Shown in pieces: positions 1 through 7,535 of a stretch of DNA of 11,871 nucleotides (position 1 is the first letter of the stretch; each line of letters starts with the position of its first letter). Below the pieces are notes generated by a model. That model did not search any database, had not been told where the DNA came from, and worked only from the letters and a program-made list of their open reading frames with translations. The position numbers and the translations under genes were made by a program. The stretch comes from Rhodospirillales bacterium RIFCSPLOWO2_12_FULL_67_15 (lineage in GTDB: Bacteria; Pseudomonadota; Alphaproteobacteria; Rhodospirillales; 2-12-FULL-67-15), in contig MIAC01000107.1 in NCBI GenBank assembly GCA_001830475.1, positions 1 through 11,871 on the forward strand. The letters are read 5' to 3'.

Positions 1-816
1 GAGCATGGTCTCCTCCCGCTTCGCCCGGAAATCGGCGACGAGCGGCGCGGCGGCGTCAGTCACGGGCGGATGTTTCGCCCCCGCGCCGGTCGCGAACACC
101 AGCACCGTGTCGCTGGTCGAGGTGTCGCTGTCCACGGTGATGCAATTGAAAGTGCGATCCACCATCGGTCCGACCATCGCCTGCAGGACCGGCGCCGGAA
201 TCGCGGCGTCGGTGAAGACGAAAGCGAGCATCGTCGCCATGTCCGGGGCGATCATGCCCGAACCCTTGGCGATGCCGGCGATGGTGACGGTGGCCTCGCC
301 GATGCGCGCGGTCCTACCTGAGCCCTTGGGGAAGGTGTCGGTGGTCATAATCGCGCGGGCCGCTTCGTCCCACGCGCCGGCGGCGAGGTCCTTGGCGAGC
401 GCCGGCAGCGCGACGACGATCTTCTCCGCCGCCAACGGCTCGCCGATGACGCCGGTCGAGGCCACGAACACCTGGCTCGGGCGGCAAGCGAGCACGTCGG
501 CGACGCCGCGGACGGTTTGCTCCACCGCTTTCACTCCGGCGCGGCCGGTGAAGACGTTGGCGTTGCCGGAATTCACCAGCAGCGCGCGCGCGGCGCCGCC
601 CGGCAGCGACTTGCGGCACCAGTCCACCGGGGCGGACGCCGTGAGCGAGCGCGTGAGCGTGCCCGCGACCGCCGTTCCGGGCGCGAGCTCGACCAGCAGC
701 ACGTCGGTGCGGGCGCGATAGCGCACGCCGCAAGCGCACGCCGCGACGCGCACGCCGGCGATGGGCGGGATTTCGGGAAAGCGTTCCGGGGCGAGCGGCG
801 AAATTTTGGGCGGCAT
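1..816 (-). CDS. argJ: Glutamate N-acetyltransferase/amino-acid acetyltransferase ArgJ (5' part; gene continues beyond the left edge)
   Basis: ArgJ moves the acetyl group from N-acetylornithine to glutamate, and in bifunctional forms also uses acetyl-CoA, in cytoplasmic arginine biosynthesis. Reading the complement from the ATG at 816 gives 272 codons with no stop up to base 1. Family members have about 400 residues, so the C-terminal third is missing. Visible signatures are an N-terminal block ending [37 protein letters not shown] and [11 protein letters not shown]. In this family the precursor cleaves itself before the Thr of the ATML motif, here Thr195, and that Thr becomes the N-terminal nucleophile. 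The window therefore holds the whole alpha chain and only the first ~77 residues of the beta chain. The start fits the usual N-terminus ([18 protein letters not shown]), but the Shine-Dalgarno sequence is weak. The gene is divergent from secA. Confidence 0.95.
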   Translation of the reverse strand, partial: MPPKISPLAPERFPEIPPIAGVRVAACACGVRYRARTDVLLVELAPGTAVAGTLTRSLTASAPVDWCRKSLPGGAARALLVNSGNANVFTGRAGVKAVEQTVRGVADVLACRPSQVFVASTGVIGEPLAAEKIVVALPALAKDLAAGAWDEAARAIMTTDTFPKGSGRTARIGEATVTIAGIAKGSGMIAPDMATMLAFVFTDAAIPAPVLQAMVGPMVDRTFNCITVDSDTSTSDTVLVFATGAGAKHPPVTDAAAPLVADFRAKREETML

Positions 817-862
817 GGCGGATGCGTATATCGAGGGGTTGATTTTGGCGGTTGGGCGGACG

Positions 863-899
863 GGGCTTTTTATGGCCTCCCGGCGGGCAAGAAAAGCCC
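863..899. repeat. Inverted repeat GGGCTTTT / AAAAGCCC in the argJ-secA spacer
   Basis: Perfect 8-bp arms lie at 863-870 and 892-899, separated by 21 bases that contain a short CCC/GGG pairing of their own. The element sits between two divergent genes and upstream of the likely secA promoter, so a terminator is not expected here. It could be an operator or a hairpin in the argJ leader. No function can be assigned from sequence, and a chance repeat remains possible. Confidence 0.3.
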
Positions 900-931
900 T
901 GAAAATGCGCCGCCGAGACCCGGTGCCCGCA

Positions 932-960
932 TTGACAGGGAGAAAGCGGGACTCTATCTC
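932..960 (+). promoter_or_regulatory. Probable sigma-70-type promoter of secA
   Basis: A perfect TTGACA (-35) at 932-937 is followed by a 17-base spacer and TATCTC (-10, four of six consensus bases) at 955-960. Transcription would start near 967, giving a leader of about 37 bases that is pyrimidine-rich and ends with a GGAA four bases before the secA ATG. No upstream SecM-like leader ORF fits in such a short leader. Confidence 0.6.
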
Positions 961-1003
961 TTGCCCGCCCTTCTCCCGGCCGCCCGCCGCCCCCTGGAAC
1001 CGC

Positions 1004-3679
1004 ATGTTCGACGTCCTCGCCCGCAAGCTGTTCGGCTCCGCCAATCAGCGATTCCTGCACCGGCTCCAGAAGGACGTGGACCGGATCAACGCGCTCGAAC
1101 CCGAACTGGAGACGCTCTCCGACGACGCGCTGAAAGCCCGCACGCCCTGGCTCAAGGAGCGCCTCGCCTCCGGCGAGGACCTGGACGTTCTTCTCCACGA
1201 CGCTTTCGCCACCGTGCGCGAGGCCTCGAAGCGCACCTTGGGCCAGCGTCACTTCGACGTCCAGCTCCTGGGCGGCATCGTTCTCCATCGCGGCATGATC
1301 AGCGAAATGAAGACCGGCGAAGGCAAGACCCTGGTCGCGACGCTGCCGGTCTATCTCAACGCCCTCGCCGGGGCGGGCGTCCACGTCGTCACCGTCAACG
1401 ATTATCTCGCCCAGCGCGACGCCGAATGGATGGGCCGCATCTACAATTTCCTGGGCCTCAGCGTCGGCTGCATCGTTCACGGCCTCGACGACGACCAGCG
1501 CCGGGCGCAGTACGCCAGCGACGTCACTTACGGAACCAACAACGAGTTCGGCTTCGACTATCTGCGCGACAACATGAAATACGCCCTCGCCGACATGGTG
1601 CAGCGGCCCTTTTACTACGCCATCGTCGACGAAGTCGACTCGATCCTGGTCGACGAAGCGCGCACGCCGCTCATCATCTCCGGCCCGACCGAGGACAATT
1701 CCGAGCTCTACGTCGCCGCCAACCGGCTGATTCCTTCGCTCGCCAAGACCGACTTCGAAAAAGACGAAAAGGCCCGCGCCGTGACCCTGACCGAAATCGG
1801 TAACGAGACGATCGAACGGCTGCTGCGCGAAAACAACCTGCTCGGCGGCGTGAGCAACCTCTACGACGTCGCCAACGTCTCGCTCGTCCATCACGTCAAC
1901 CAGGCGCTGCGCGCGCACAAGCTGTTCCAGCGCGACGTGGATTACATCGTCAAGAACGACAAGGTCATCATCATCGACGAGTTCACCGGCCGCATGATGG
2001 AGGGTCGGCGCTATTCGGAGGGATTGCACCAGGCGCTCGAAGCCAAGGAAAGCGTCACCATCGAGAACGAGAACCAGACCCTCGCCTCGATTACCTTCCA
2101 GAACTATTTCCGGCTTTATCCCAAGCTCGCCGGCATGACCGGTACCGCCATGACCGAAGCCGGCGAGTTCTCGGAAATCTACAAGCTGGAAGTCATCGAT
2201 ATCACGACCAACCTGCCGTGCGTGCGCCAGGATTACGACGACGAGGTCTATCGCACCGCCGCCGAGAAAGCCGAGGCGATCATCGGCCTGATCGAGGAAT
2301 GCCGCGCGCGCAAGCAGCCGATGCTGGTTGGCACCGTCAGCATCGAGAAGTCCGAGCACCTCTCGGGCCTGCTCAAGAAGCGCGGCGTGCCGCACCAGGT
2401 GCTGAACGCCCGCTACCACGAACAGGAGGCCTTCATCATCGCCCAGGCCGGCGTGCCCGGCGCGGTCACCATCGCCACCAACATGGCCGGCCGCGGCACC
2501 GACATTCAGCTCGGCGGCAACTTCGAGATGCGGCTCAAGCATGAACTGGCCTCTCTAACCGACGAAGCCGAGCGCGCCCGGCGCGCGGACCAAATCCGCG
2601 CCGAAGTGGCGGAAGCCAAGCGGGTCGCGATCGAAGCCGGGGGGCTTTACGTCATGGGTACCGAGCGCCACGAAAGCCGGCGCATCGACAACCAGCTCCG
2701 CGGCCGTTCGGGGCGCCAGGGCGATCCCGGCGCGTCCAAGTTCTTCCTCTCGCTCCAGGACGACCTCATGCGCATCTTCGGCTCGGAGCGGATCGACGGC
2801 ATGTTGCGCACCCTCGGGCTCAAGGAGGGCGAGGCCATCGTCCACCCCTGGGTCAACAAGGCGCTCGAGAAGGCGCAGCAGAAGGTCGAGGCGCGCAACT
2901 TCGAGATCCGCAAGAACCTGCTCCGCTTCGACGACGTGATGAACGACCAGCGCAAGGTGGTCTACGAGCAGCGGCGCGAGCTGATGTCGGTCGACGACGT
3001 GTCCGAGGACCTGCGCGACATGCGCCACCAGGTGGTCGACGATCTGGTCGGGAGCTTCATCCCCAAAGGCGCCTACGCCGAGCAATGGGCAACCTCAGCC
3101 CTGCACGAAGAGGCCTTGCGCGTCTTCGGCCTCGATCTGCCGATCGCCGACTGGGCCAAGGAGGAAGGAATCGCCGACGCCGAAATCCGCGAGCGGATCG
3201 CCGCCGCCGCCGACCGGCGCATGGCCGAGAAGGCCGCCAACTTCGGACCCGAGTTGATCCGGAGCGTCGAGAAAAGCCTGCTTTTGCAGGTGCTCGACCA
3301 GGTGTGGAAGGAGCATCTTCTGACGCTCGACCATCTGCGACAGGGCATCGGGCTGCGCGCCTACGGCCAGCGCGATCCCTTGAACGAATACAAGACCGAG
3401 GCCTTCGCGCTGTTCGAGAAAATGCTCGATCGGCTGCGCGAGCGCGTCACCTCCATCCTCGCCCATGTCGAACTCCGGATGGAAGACCCCGGCGCACTCG
3501 CCTCCCCCGCGCCGTCCCGACTCGCCGTGGAAACGCGCACCGATCCGGCCTTCGCCTCCGACTCGCGCCCCGCATTCGCCGCCGACGATTCCGCCACCTG
3601 GGGCCGGGTGCCGCGCAACGCCCCCTGCCCGTGCGGCTCGGGGCGCAAATACAAGCACTGCCACGGCAAGGCGGCGTGA
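1004..3679 (+). CDS. secA: Preprotein translocase ATPase SecA
   Basis: SecA is the ATP-driven motor that pushes unfolded preproteins through SecYEG at the inner membrane. The product has 891 residues, normal for the family. Walker A is MKTGEGKT at 102-109, and the DEAD-type Walker B is DEVD at 209-212, followed by [15 protein letters not shown]. The second helicase half carries [14 protein letters not shown], with the GRGTD at 496-500. The C-terminal zinc-binding tail is complete: Cys875, Cys877, Cys886 and His887 in [14 protein letters not shown], which in known SecA binds SecB and phospholipid. The frame is open upstream to before 761, but homology ([11 protein letters not shown]) and the promoter at 932-960 place the start at 1004. 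The Shine-Dalgarno sequence (GGAA at 996-999) is weak and close. It is the essential housekeeping copy, divergent from argJ. Confidence 0.97.
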   Translation: MFDVLARKLFGSANQRFLHRLQKDVDRINALEPELETLSDDALKARTPWLKERLASGEDLDVLLHDAFATVREASKRTLGQRHFDVQLLGGIVLHRGMISEMKTGEGKTLVATLPVYLNALAGAGVHVVTVNDYLAQRDAEWMGRIYNFLGLSVGCIVHGLDDDQRRAQYASDVTYGTNNEFGFDYLRDNMKYALADMVQRPFYYAIVDEVDSILVDEARTPLIISGPTEDNSELYVAANRLIPSLAKTDFEKDEKARAVTLTEIGNETIERLLRENNLLGGVSNLYDVANVSLVHHVNQALRAHKLFQRDVDYIVKNDKVIIIDEFTGRMMEGRRYSEGLHQALEAKESVTIENENQTLASITFQNYFRLYPKLAGMTGTAMTEAGEFSEIYKLEVIDITTNLPCVRQDYDDEVYRTAAEKAEAIIGLIEECRARKQPMLVGTVSIEKSEHLSGLLKKRGVPHQVLNARYHEQEAFIIAQAGVPGAVTIATNMAGRGTDIQLGGNFEMRLKHELASLTDEAERARRADQIRAEVAEAKRVAIEAGGLYVMGTERHESRRIDNQLRGRSGRQGDPGASKFFLSLQDDLMRIFGSERIDGMLRTLGLKEGEAIVHPWVNKALEKAQQKVEARNFEIRKNLLRFDDVMNDQRKVVYEQRRELMSVDDVSEDLRDMRHQVVDDLVGSFIPKGAYAEQWATSALHEEALRVFGLDLPIADWAKEEGIADAEIRERIAAAADRRMAEKAANFGPELIRSVEKSLLLQVLDQVWKEHLLTLDHLRQGIGLRAYGQRDPLNEYKTEAFALFEKMLDRLRERVTSILAHVELRMEDPGALASPAPSRLAVETRTDPAFASDSRPAFAADDSATWGRVPRNAPCPCGSGRKYKHCHGKAA

Positions 3680-3744
3680 ACGATGCTCTTGCTGGCGCAT
3701 GCCCCTACATCCGAGGTGTCTTTGATTTGTGTCTTTCCGACAGC

Positions 3745-3775
3745 GAACGCGCGGACAACACTCGCGCCCGCGTTC
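3745..3775 (+). terminator. Possible hairpin after secA (GAACGCG / CGCGTTC)
   Basis: Seven-base arms at 3745-3751 and 3769-3775 flank a 17-base loop; an alternative GCGCG/CGCGC stem can form within it. There is no clear run of T after the stem, so it is a poor intrinsic terminator. It may instead be a leader hairpin of the radical SAM gene or a coincidence in GC-rich DNA. It lies in the 127-bp gap between secA and the next gene, the only candidate structure I see there. Confidence 0.25.
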
Positions 3776-3806
3776 TAGGCGCTTTCAACCGAACAGAGTT
3801 CCGCTT

Positions 3807-5000
3807 ATGATGCGCGCGGACGGCATTAGCCGGAAACCGGGCGCGGGCAAAATGGCCAAATCCGCAAAAACTTTCACTTACTGGGTGGACATCGTCGGCG
3901 CGTGCAACCTGCGTTGCCCGTCCTGTCCGCGCGGAAATTTCATGCCCGGCGACGTGATCAAGGAATCGCCGCCCAGCGGGCTTATGGCGTTCGACCTGTT
4001 CAAGGACATCGTACGGAAAATCAAACGCGACGGTCCGTCGCTCAACCCGCAAATTCATCTCTACAACTGGGGGGAACCGCTTGTTCACCCGGAAATCGGC
4101 AAATTCATCCGGCATGTCCTCGACGAGGGTATTTATTGCGGGGTCTCCAGCAATCTCAACTATGACGGCACGCTGCGCGACGTGATCCAGGCCGGACCCG
4201 ATTTCTTCAGGGTGTCGCTATCGGGCTTCTATCAGGAAAATTACGGCCGGACCCATACACGCGGCGACATCGAACGGGTCAAGCGCAACATGCGCAAGTT
4301 GCGCGATTACATGACCGAGTTCGACAAAAATATTTATGTCGAGGTCAATTATCACATTTACCGTCATAACGCCGGACGCGATCTTGAGGACATGATCGCG
4401 TTCTGCAACGATCTGCGGTTCAACATCGGGCCGGTCTGGGCATTTTTCCAGCCCCTGGAAAAAAATTTCGATCTGATCGACGGCAAGCTGTCCGAAGCAG
4501 ACCGGAAGTTATTGGATCTGTATGCGATCCGGCCGGAAGAGGCGATGAAACTTTCCATGCCCTATAAGGATCAGGATTGCCCTGTCCGCAAATGGGCGAC
4601 CGTGATCAACTACAACGGCACCGTACCGTTGTGCTGCAATACCTTCGATCAGAATTACATCGTTGCCGACTCCTTCCTCGACATCGATCATGAGGCCCTG
4701 CAAGCCCGCAAATATGCCCATTCGGCGTGCAAAACCTGCATGGACAACGCCATCCATGTTTATCTTGCATACGGCGCCGGCCCGGTGATGGATGAAGTCG
4801 GGAACAAAGTACTGCGCGATATCGGCAATCCACTCGAGGTTTACCAATACGCCACCCCCCACGTTGTGTCGCGCGAAAAAGGACCGCTGCCGATCTTGGC
4901 GCGCACCGAAAGAGAATTGGGCCAGCGCAAGAAAATACGCGGGATGCGCGCCTTCTGGTGGCGAATTCGCGAGATGAGCCGGCGCGCGGCCGGGTTCTGA
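3807..5000 (+). CDS. Radical SAM enzyme with C-terminal SPASM-like iron-sulfur domain, substrate unknown
   Basis: The 397-residue product opens with a radical SAM core: ACNLRCPSCPRG supplies the CxxxCxxC ligands (Cys33, Cys37, Cys40) for the 4Fe-4S cluster that cleaves S-adenosylmethionine. The core continues with LYNWGEPLVHPEI, an equivalent of the GGEP motif that contacts SAM. A C-terminal cysteine set, Cys258-x17-Cys276-Cys277-x30-Cys308-x2-Cys311, matches a SPASM/twitch-type auxiliary cluster domain. Such enzymes modify peptides or oxidise sugar-like substrates; the target here is unknown. The start is uncertain. ATG 3807 has an AGAG eight bases upstream; ATG 3852 would give 382 residues beginning just before the conserved TYWVDIVGACN; the frame stays open to a GTG at 3729. 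The gene is followed after 10 nt by a glycosyltransferase, which suggests a glycan role. Base composition is less GC-rich than secA. Confidence 0.85.
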   Translation: MMRADGISRKPGAGKMAKSAKTFTYWVDIVGACNLRCPSCPRGNFMPGDVIKESPPSGLMAFDLFKDIVRKIKRDGPSLNPQIHLYNWGEPLVHPEIGKFIRHVLDEGIYCGVSSNLNYDGTLRDVIQAGPDFFRVSLSGFYQENYGRTHTRGDIERVKRNMRKLRDYMTEFDKNIYVEVNYHIYRHNAGRDLEDMIAFCNDLRFNIGPVWAFFQPLEKNFDLIDGKLSEADRKLLDLYAIRPEEAMKLSMPYKDQDCPVRKWATVINYNGTVPLCCNTFDQNYIVADSFLDIDHEALQARKYAHSACKTCMDNAIHVYLAYGAGPVMDEVGNKVLRDIGNPLEVYQYATPHVVSREKGPLPILARTERELGQRKKIRGMRAFWWRIREMSRRAAGF

Positions 5001-5010
5001 GATTTTTCTT

Positions 5011-5940
5011 ATGTCCGATTTCTGGGATCGCCTTACCGTCGTCTTTATCGTTCACAATTCGATTTCGGTCATTCGTCCCATCGCCGAATCCCTGCGTAAC
5101 GCAAAGAACATAATCGTCATCGACAATGCCAGCTCGGATGGCTCTGCCGATCTGGTGCGCGAATGTTTGCCCGCCGCAAGGATCATCCACAACCCGGACA
5201 ACACGGGCGTGTCGATGCCGTCCAACATGGCGTTTACCCAGGTTGAAACCGAATTCGTCCTGCACCTCAACCCCGACACCACGTTCGATGACGAATGCAT
5301 CGGTCGGCTGGTCGCCGACATGGACGCCGACCCCAAGGCCGCGGTCGTGTCGCCCCTGATCATCAACGCCAATGGGGATCACGAAATCGACGTGATGGGC
5401 CCCGGCGAAATCACTCATCGCAAGATCGAAACGCCCCCCAGCGGCCCCCTCTGCACCTGGTACGTGTGCGGCAGTGTCTGGCTGTGGCGAACCGACGTGC
5501 TGAAGGAACTGGGCGGGTTCGATCCCAACTTTTTCCTATACAACGAGGATGTCGATATCTGCTTAAGGACGCGGGCCCTGGGTTATGGGCTGATCCTCGA
5601 TACCGAAGCCGTCATCCACCACCGCGGCGGCGCGTCCGAGCACGTCAGCTACCGCACCCGCTGGCGCAAGGACTGGAATCTGATGTGGAGTCATTTTTAC
5701 CTGGTTGCGAAACATCGCGGCCGCGCCCAGGCGCGCGCCGAAGCGCTACGCCGGGGAGCCGGCTTCCTTGCGAGTGCGCTTCTGGGCATGTTGCTCCTGA
5801 AGCCCAAGCGCGTGGTGGGTCAGCTTGCGCGCTTCGCCGCGGCGGTCAGGTTCCTGCGGGGCGGGCCATCCTGGGGCCGCATCGGCTGGGTTGCCCCGCA
5901 GCCTTATTGCAATTTGCGATTCGGCTCGGGGCCGCGCTGA
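5011..5940 (+). CDS. Family 2 (GT-A fold) glycosyltransferase, rhamnosyltransferase-like
   Basis: This is predicted to transfer a sugar from a nucleotide donor to a growing glycan on the cytoplasmic side of the inner membrane. The 309-residue protein has the GT2 layout. It begins with LTVVFIVHNS and VIDNASSDGSADL, then HNPDNTGVSMPSN. The metal-binding DXD equivalent is LNPDTTF (Asp89), and the acceptor/catalytic region is GGFDPNFFLYNEDVDICLRTRALGYG, with Glu179-Asp180. This arrangement resembles WbbL-type rhamnosyltransferases, but the donor cannot be assigned from sequence. The C-terminal part is basic with a hydrophobic stretch (ASALLGMLLL) that probably binds the membrane peripherally. The ATG lies 10 nt after the radical SAM stop, so the two genes are almost certainly one transcript. 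The gene ends 8 bp from the convergent glycosyltransferase. Confidence 0.88.
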   Translation: MSDFWDRLTVVFIVHNSISVIRPIAESLRNAKNIIVIDNASSDGSADLVRECLPAARIIHNPDNTGVSMPSNMAFTQVETEFVLHLNPDTTFDDECIGRLVADMDADPKAAVVSPLIINANGDHEIDVMGPGEITHRKIETPPSGPLCTWYVCGSVWLWRTDVLKELGGFDPNFFLYNEDVDICLRTRALGYGLILDTEAVIHHRGGASEHVSYRTRWRKDWNLMWSHFYLVAKHRGRAQARAEALRRGAGFLASALLGMLLLKPKRVVGQLARFAAAVRFLRGGPSWGRIGWVAPQPYCNLRFGSGPR

Positions 5941-5948
5941 AGAAGCGT

Positions 5949-6950
5949 TTACGCCTTGCCCAACGACGCCCACCTTTTCACGATGTCGAGGAGCCGGTCG
6001 TAAGCCCGACGGTCCTGCACGACTCCCGCCAAGTGAATGACCTGTGCATTCCGGTATCTTTCGTACCCCCCAACCTGAAGGTCGCGCCTCGTCAGCGGTT
6101 GATTGTATTGGTAAAATGGAATCAACCGCAGATTCGCGCTTCGGTTTAGAAACGGCACGAATTGATCGGTCCATTCGTGAAACCGGACGTTCTCCTTCGC
6201 CCGCAGAAGCCGGGACAACGCCGTCTGTTCGCGCATGATTTCGTAAGTCTTGCCAATGGCTTCGATCCATTCGGCGAAAAAGGCGTCGCGGATTTCAGGA
6301 TTAGCGCCGAAGCCCATAAGCCCGGCGCTGATCATGTGGCAGCGGTTGTGGGACCAGCCTCTTTCGGCTTCCGGAACCAGCAGCAATATGACATCCGGAG
6401 ACCCCTCGAAAATTTCGTCGAATGGTTTGATAGAAAAAGCGTCTGCATCGAGAAAAAGAAATGAGCGGCGACCGATTCTTTTGGAAAAATCGCGCAGCGC
6501 CAGAGCCTTGCGGATCAACTGACGATCATAGTTGATCGCTCTCGAAATCAGGGTGCGGCTGACCCAAAATTCCGGAAATCTTTTCAGAAAATATTTGCCG
6601 ATACGCCGCTTCCACGAAGATGAACGAGAGTTCAGCGCCTTGGCCACGAACAAGGCATGATCCGGTGAATAATCCCCCAGCACGTAGTCCTCGTCGGGAG
6701 CGGGCGGAGCCCAGTCGATGTAATGAATACCCTGCGGGAAAAGGGTCGCCGGGCCGGGGCCGCCAAGATCGTAAACCCAGATTTCGGCGCCGGGAGAAAT
6801 GGAACGGATGAATTGGATATTTTGCAGGATCAGAAAGTGATAATCCCGCGTCCCCACAAGAACGAAAACCCATGGGGCCGGACGGTCGGTTCGTAGCGTC
6901 GGGTCCGGACCACCCGGACGCTGTCCATTTCGGTTATGGCTATCTGACAT
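5949..6950 (-). CDS. Putative DXD-containing glycosyltransferase, family unassigned
   Basis: The 333-residue protein resembles GT-A-fold nucleotide-sugar transferases of the broad GT8/nucleotide-diphospho-sugar transferase type. After a hydrophilic N-terminus, VFVLVGTRDYHFLILQNIQF forms the first beta-alpha unit. SFLFLDADAFSIKPFDEI carries the likely metal-binding Asp168-Ala-Asp170. SAGLMGFGANPEIRDAFFAEW and REQTALSRLL follow, where such families place acceptor and catalytic residues. VIHLAG near the C-terminus has a His306 that could be a metal ligand. No signal peptide or membrane helix is evident. The start overlaps the acyltransferase stop by 11 bp, so translation is probably coupled and this is the last gene of a leftward operon. 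A-T-rich codons are more frequent than in its upstream partners. The donor and acceptor are unknown, and the fold assignment rests on motifs only. Confidence 0.72.
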   Translation of the reverse strand: MSDSHNRNGQRPGGPDPTLRTDRPAPWVFVLVGTRDYHFLILQNIQFIRSISPGAEIWVYDLGGPGPATLFPQGIHYIDWAPPAPDEDYVLGDYSPDHALFVAKALNSRSSSWKRRIGKYFLKRFPEFWVSRTLISRAINYDRQLIRKALALRDFSKRIGRRSFLFLDADAFSIKPFDEIFEGSPDVILLLVPEAERGWSHNRCHMISAGLMGFGANPEIRDAFFAEWIEAIGKTYEIMREQTALSRLLRAKENVRFHEWTDQFVPFLNRSANLRLIPFYQYNQPLTRRDLQVGGYERYRNAQVIHLAGVVQDRRAYDRLLDIVKRWASLGKA

Positions 6951-7506
6951 AGTTCGGCTCGTTTCTCCCCGCCTCTTGCCCGCGACGGAAAAAGCAAGAA
7001 GGCCAGCGTCTATCGGTCTTTTCCGCCGGCGGTTCCGGCTCGAACGGACGCACGAAGCGGGCCGGGCTGCCGAGGTAGATTCCCGGCTTTTCGATGTCGG
7101 AAGCCACCACCGAGCCCGCGCCGACGGCGACGTCGTCGCAAATCCTGACCGGCAACACGGTGGCGTTGGAGCCGATGCTGACCCGGTTGCCGATCAGGGT
7201 CGGCACCCACAGCTCGGGCCGGCCGCGGGCGGGGCGGCCGGTGCGGAACCAGTCGTTGATGAACATGACGCCGTGGCCGATGAAGCAGTCCTCGCCGACG
7301 GTGACGAGCTCGCAAATGAACGCGTGCGACTGCACGCGGGTGCGGGCGCCGACGACGACGCCGTGCTGGATTTCGACGAATGGGCCGATGAAGCAGTCGT
7401 CGCCGATCCGGCAGCCGTACAGGTTCGCCGGCTTGACCACGGTGACGTTGCGGCCGAATTCGACCTCGACGACGCCGATGTCGCGAAAGGTGGGAGTGGC
7501 GCTCAC
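6940..7506 (-). CDS. Hexapeptide-repeat acyltransferase (WxcM-N/WbpD/FdtC-like sugar N-acetyltransferase)
   Basis: The 188-residue product is a left-handed beta-helix acyltransferase. Isoleucine-rich hexapeptide turns run from about residue 30 to 135 (CRIGDDCFIGPFVEIQHGVVVG, then TVGEDCFIGHGVMFIND, TLIGNRVSIGSNATVLP and DDVAVGAGSVVASDI), ending with YLGSPARFVR. Relatives acetylate the amino group of nucleotide-linked 3-amino sugars using acetyl-CoA. The aminotransferase encoded 29 nt upstream would supply that amino group. The start is GTG at 7506, with AGG eight bases upstream; the frame is open farther upstream inside the aminotransferase but no conserved sequence is found there. The last ~30 residues (from EPEPP on) are charged and lie outside the helix. 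The gene overlaps the downstream glycosyltransferase by 11 bp. It is strongly GC-rich, unlike that neighbour. Confidence 0.87.
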   Translation of the reverse strand: MSATPTFRDIGVVEVEFGRNVTVVKPANLYGCRIGDDCFIGPFVEIQHGVVVGARTRVQSHAFICELVTVGEDCFIGHGVMFINDWFRTGRPARGRPELWVPTLIGNRVSIGSNATVLPVRICDDVAVGAGSVVASDIEKPGIYLGSPARFVRPFEPEPPAEKTDRRWPSCFFRRGQEAGRNEPNYVR

Positions 7507-7535
7507 GGGCGAACCTATTCTGAACCGTCCCGAGA

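Noticed and set aside
5..721. 238-codon plus-strand frame
   Set aside because: It lies opposite argJ, whose motifs are clear on the complement; the plus-strand translation is Ala/Ser/Thr-rich with no domain.
314..2542. Long open frame of 742 codons on the minus strand opposite secA
   Set aside because: It is an antisense shadow: secA is unmistakable on the other strand, and this translation is low-complexity (runs of Val, Asp, Gly, Ala, His, Arg) with no family motif, as expected from GC-rich codon bias.
3085..3810. 241-codon plus-strand frame overlapping the end of secA and the spacer
   Set aside because: Out-of-frame Arg-rich translation of secA; it runs into the spacer only because GC-rich DNA has few stops.
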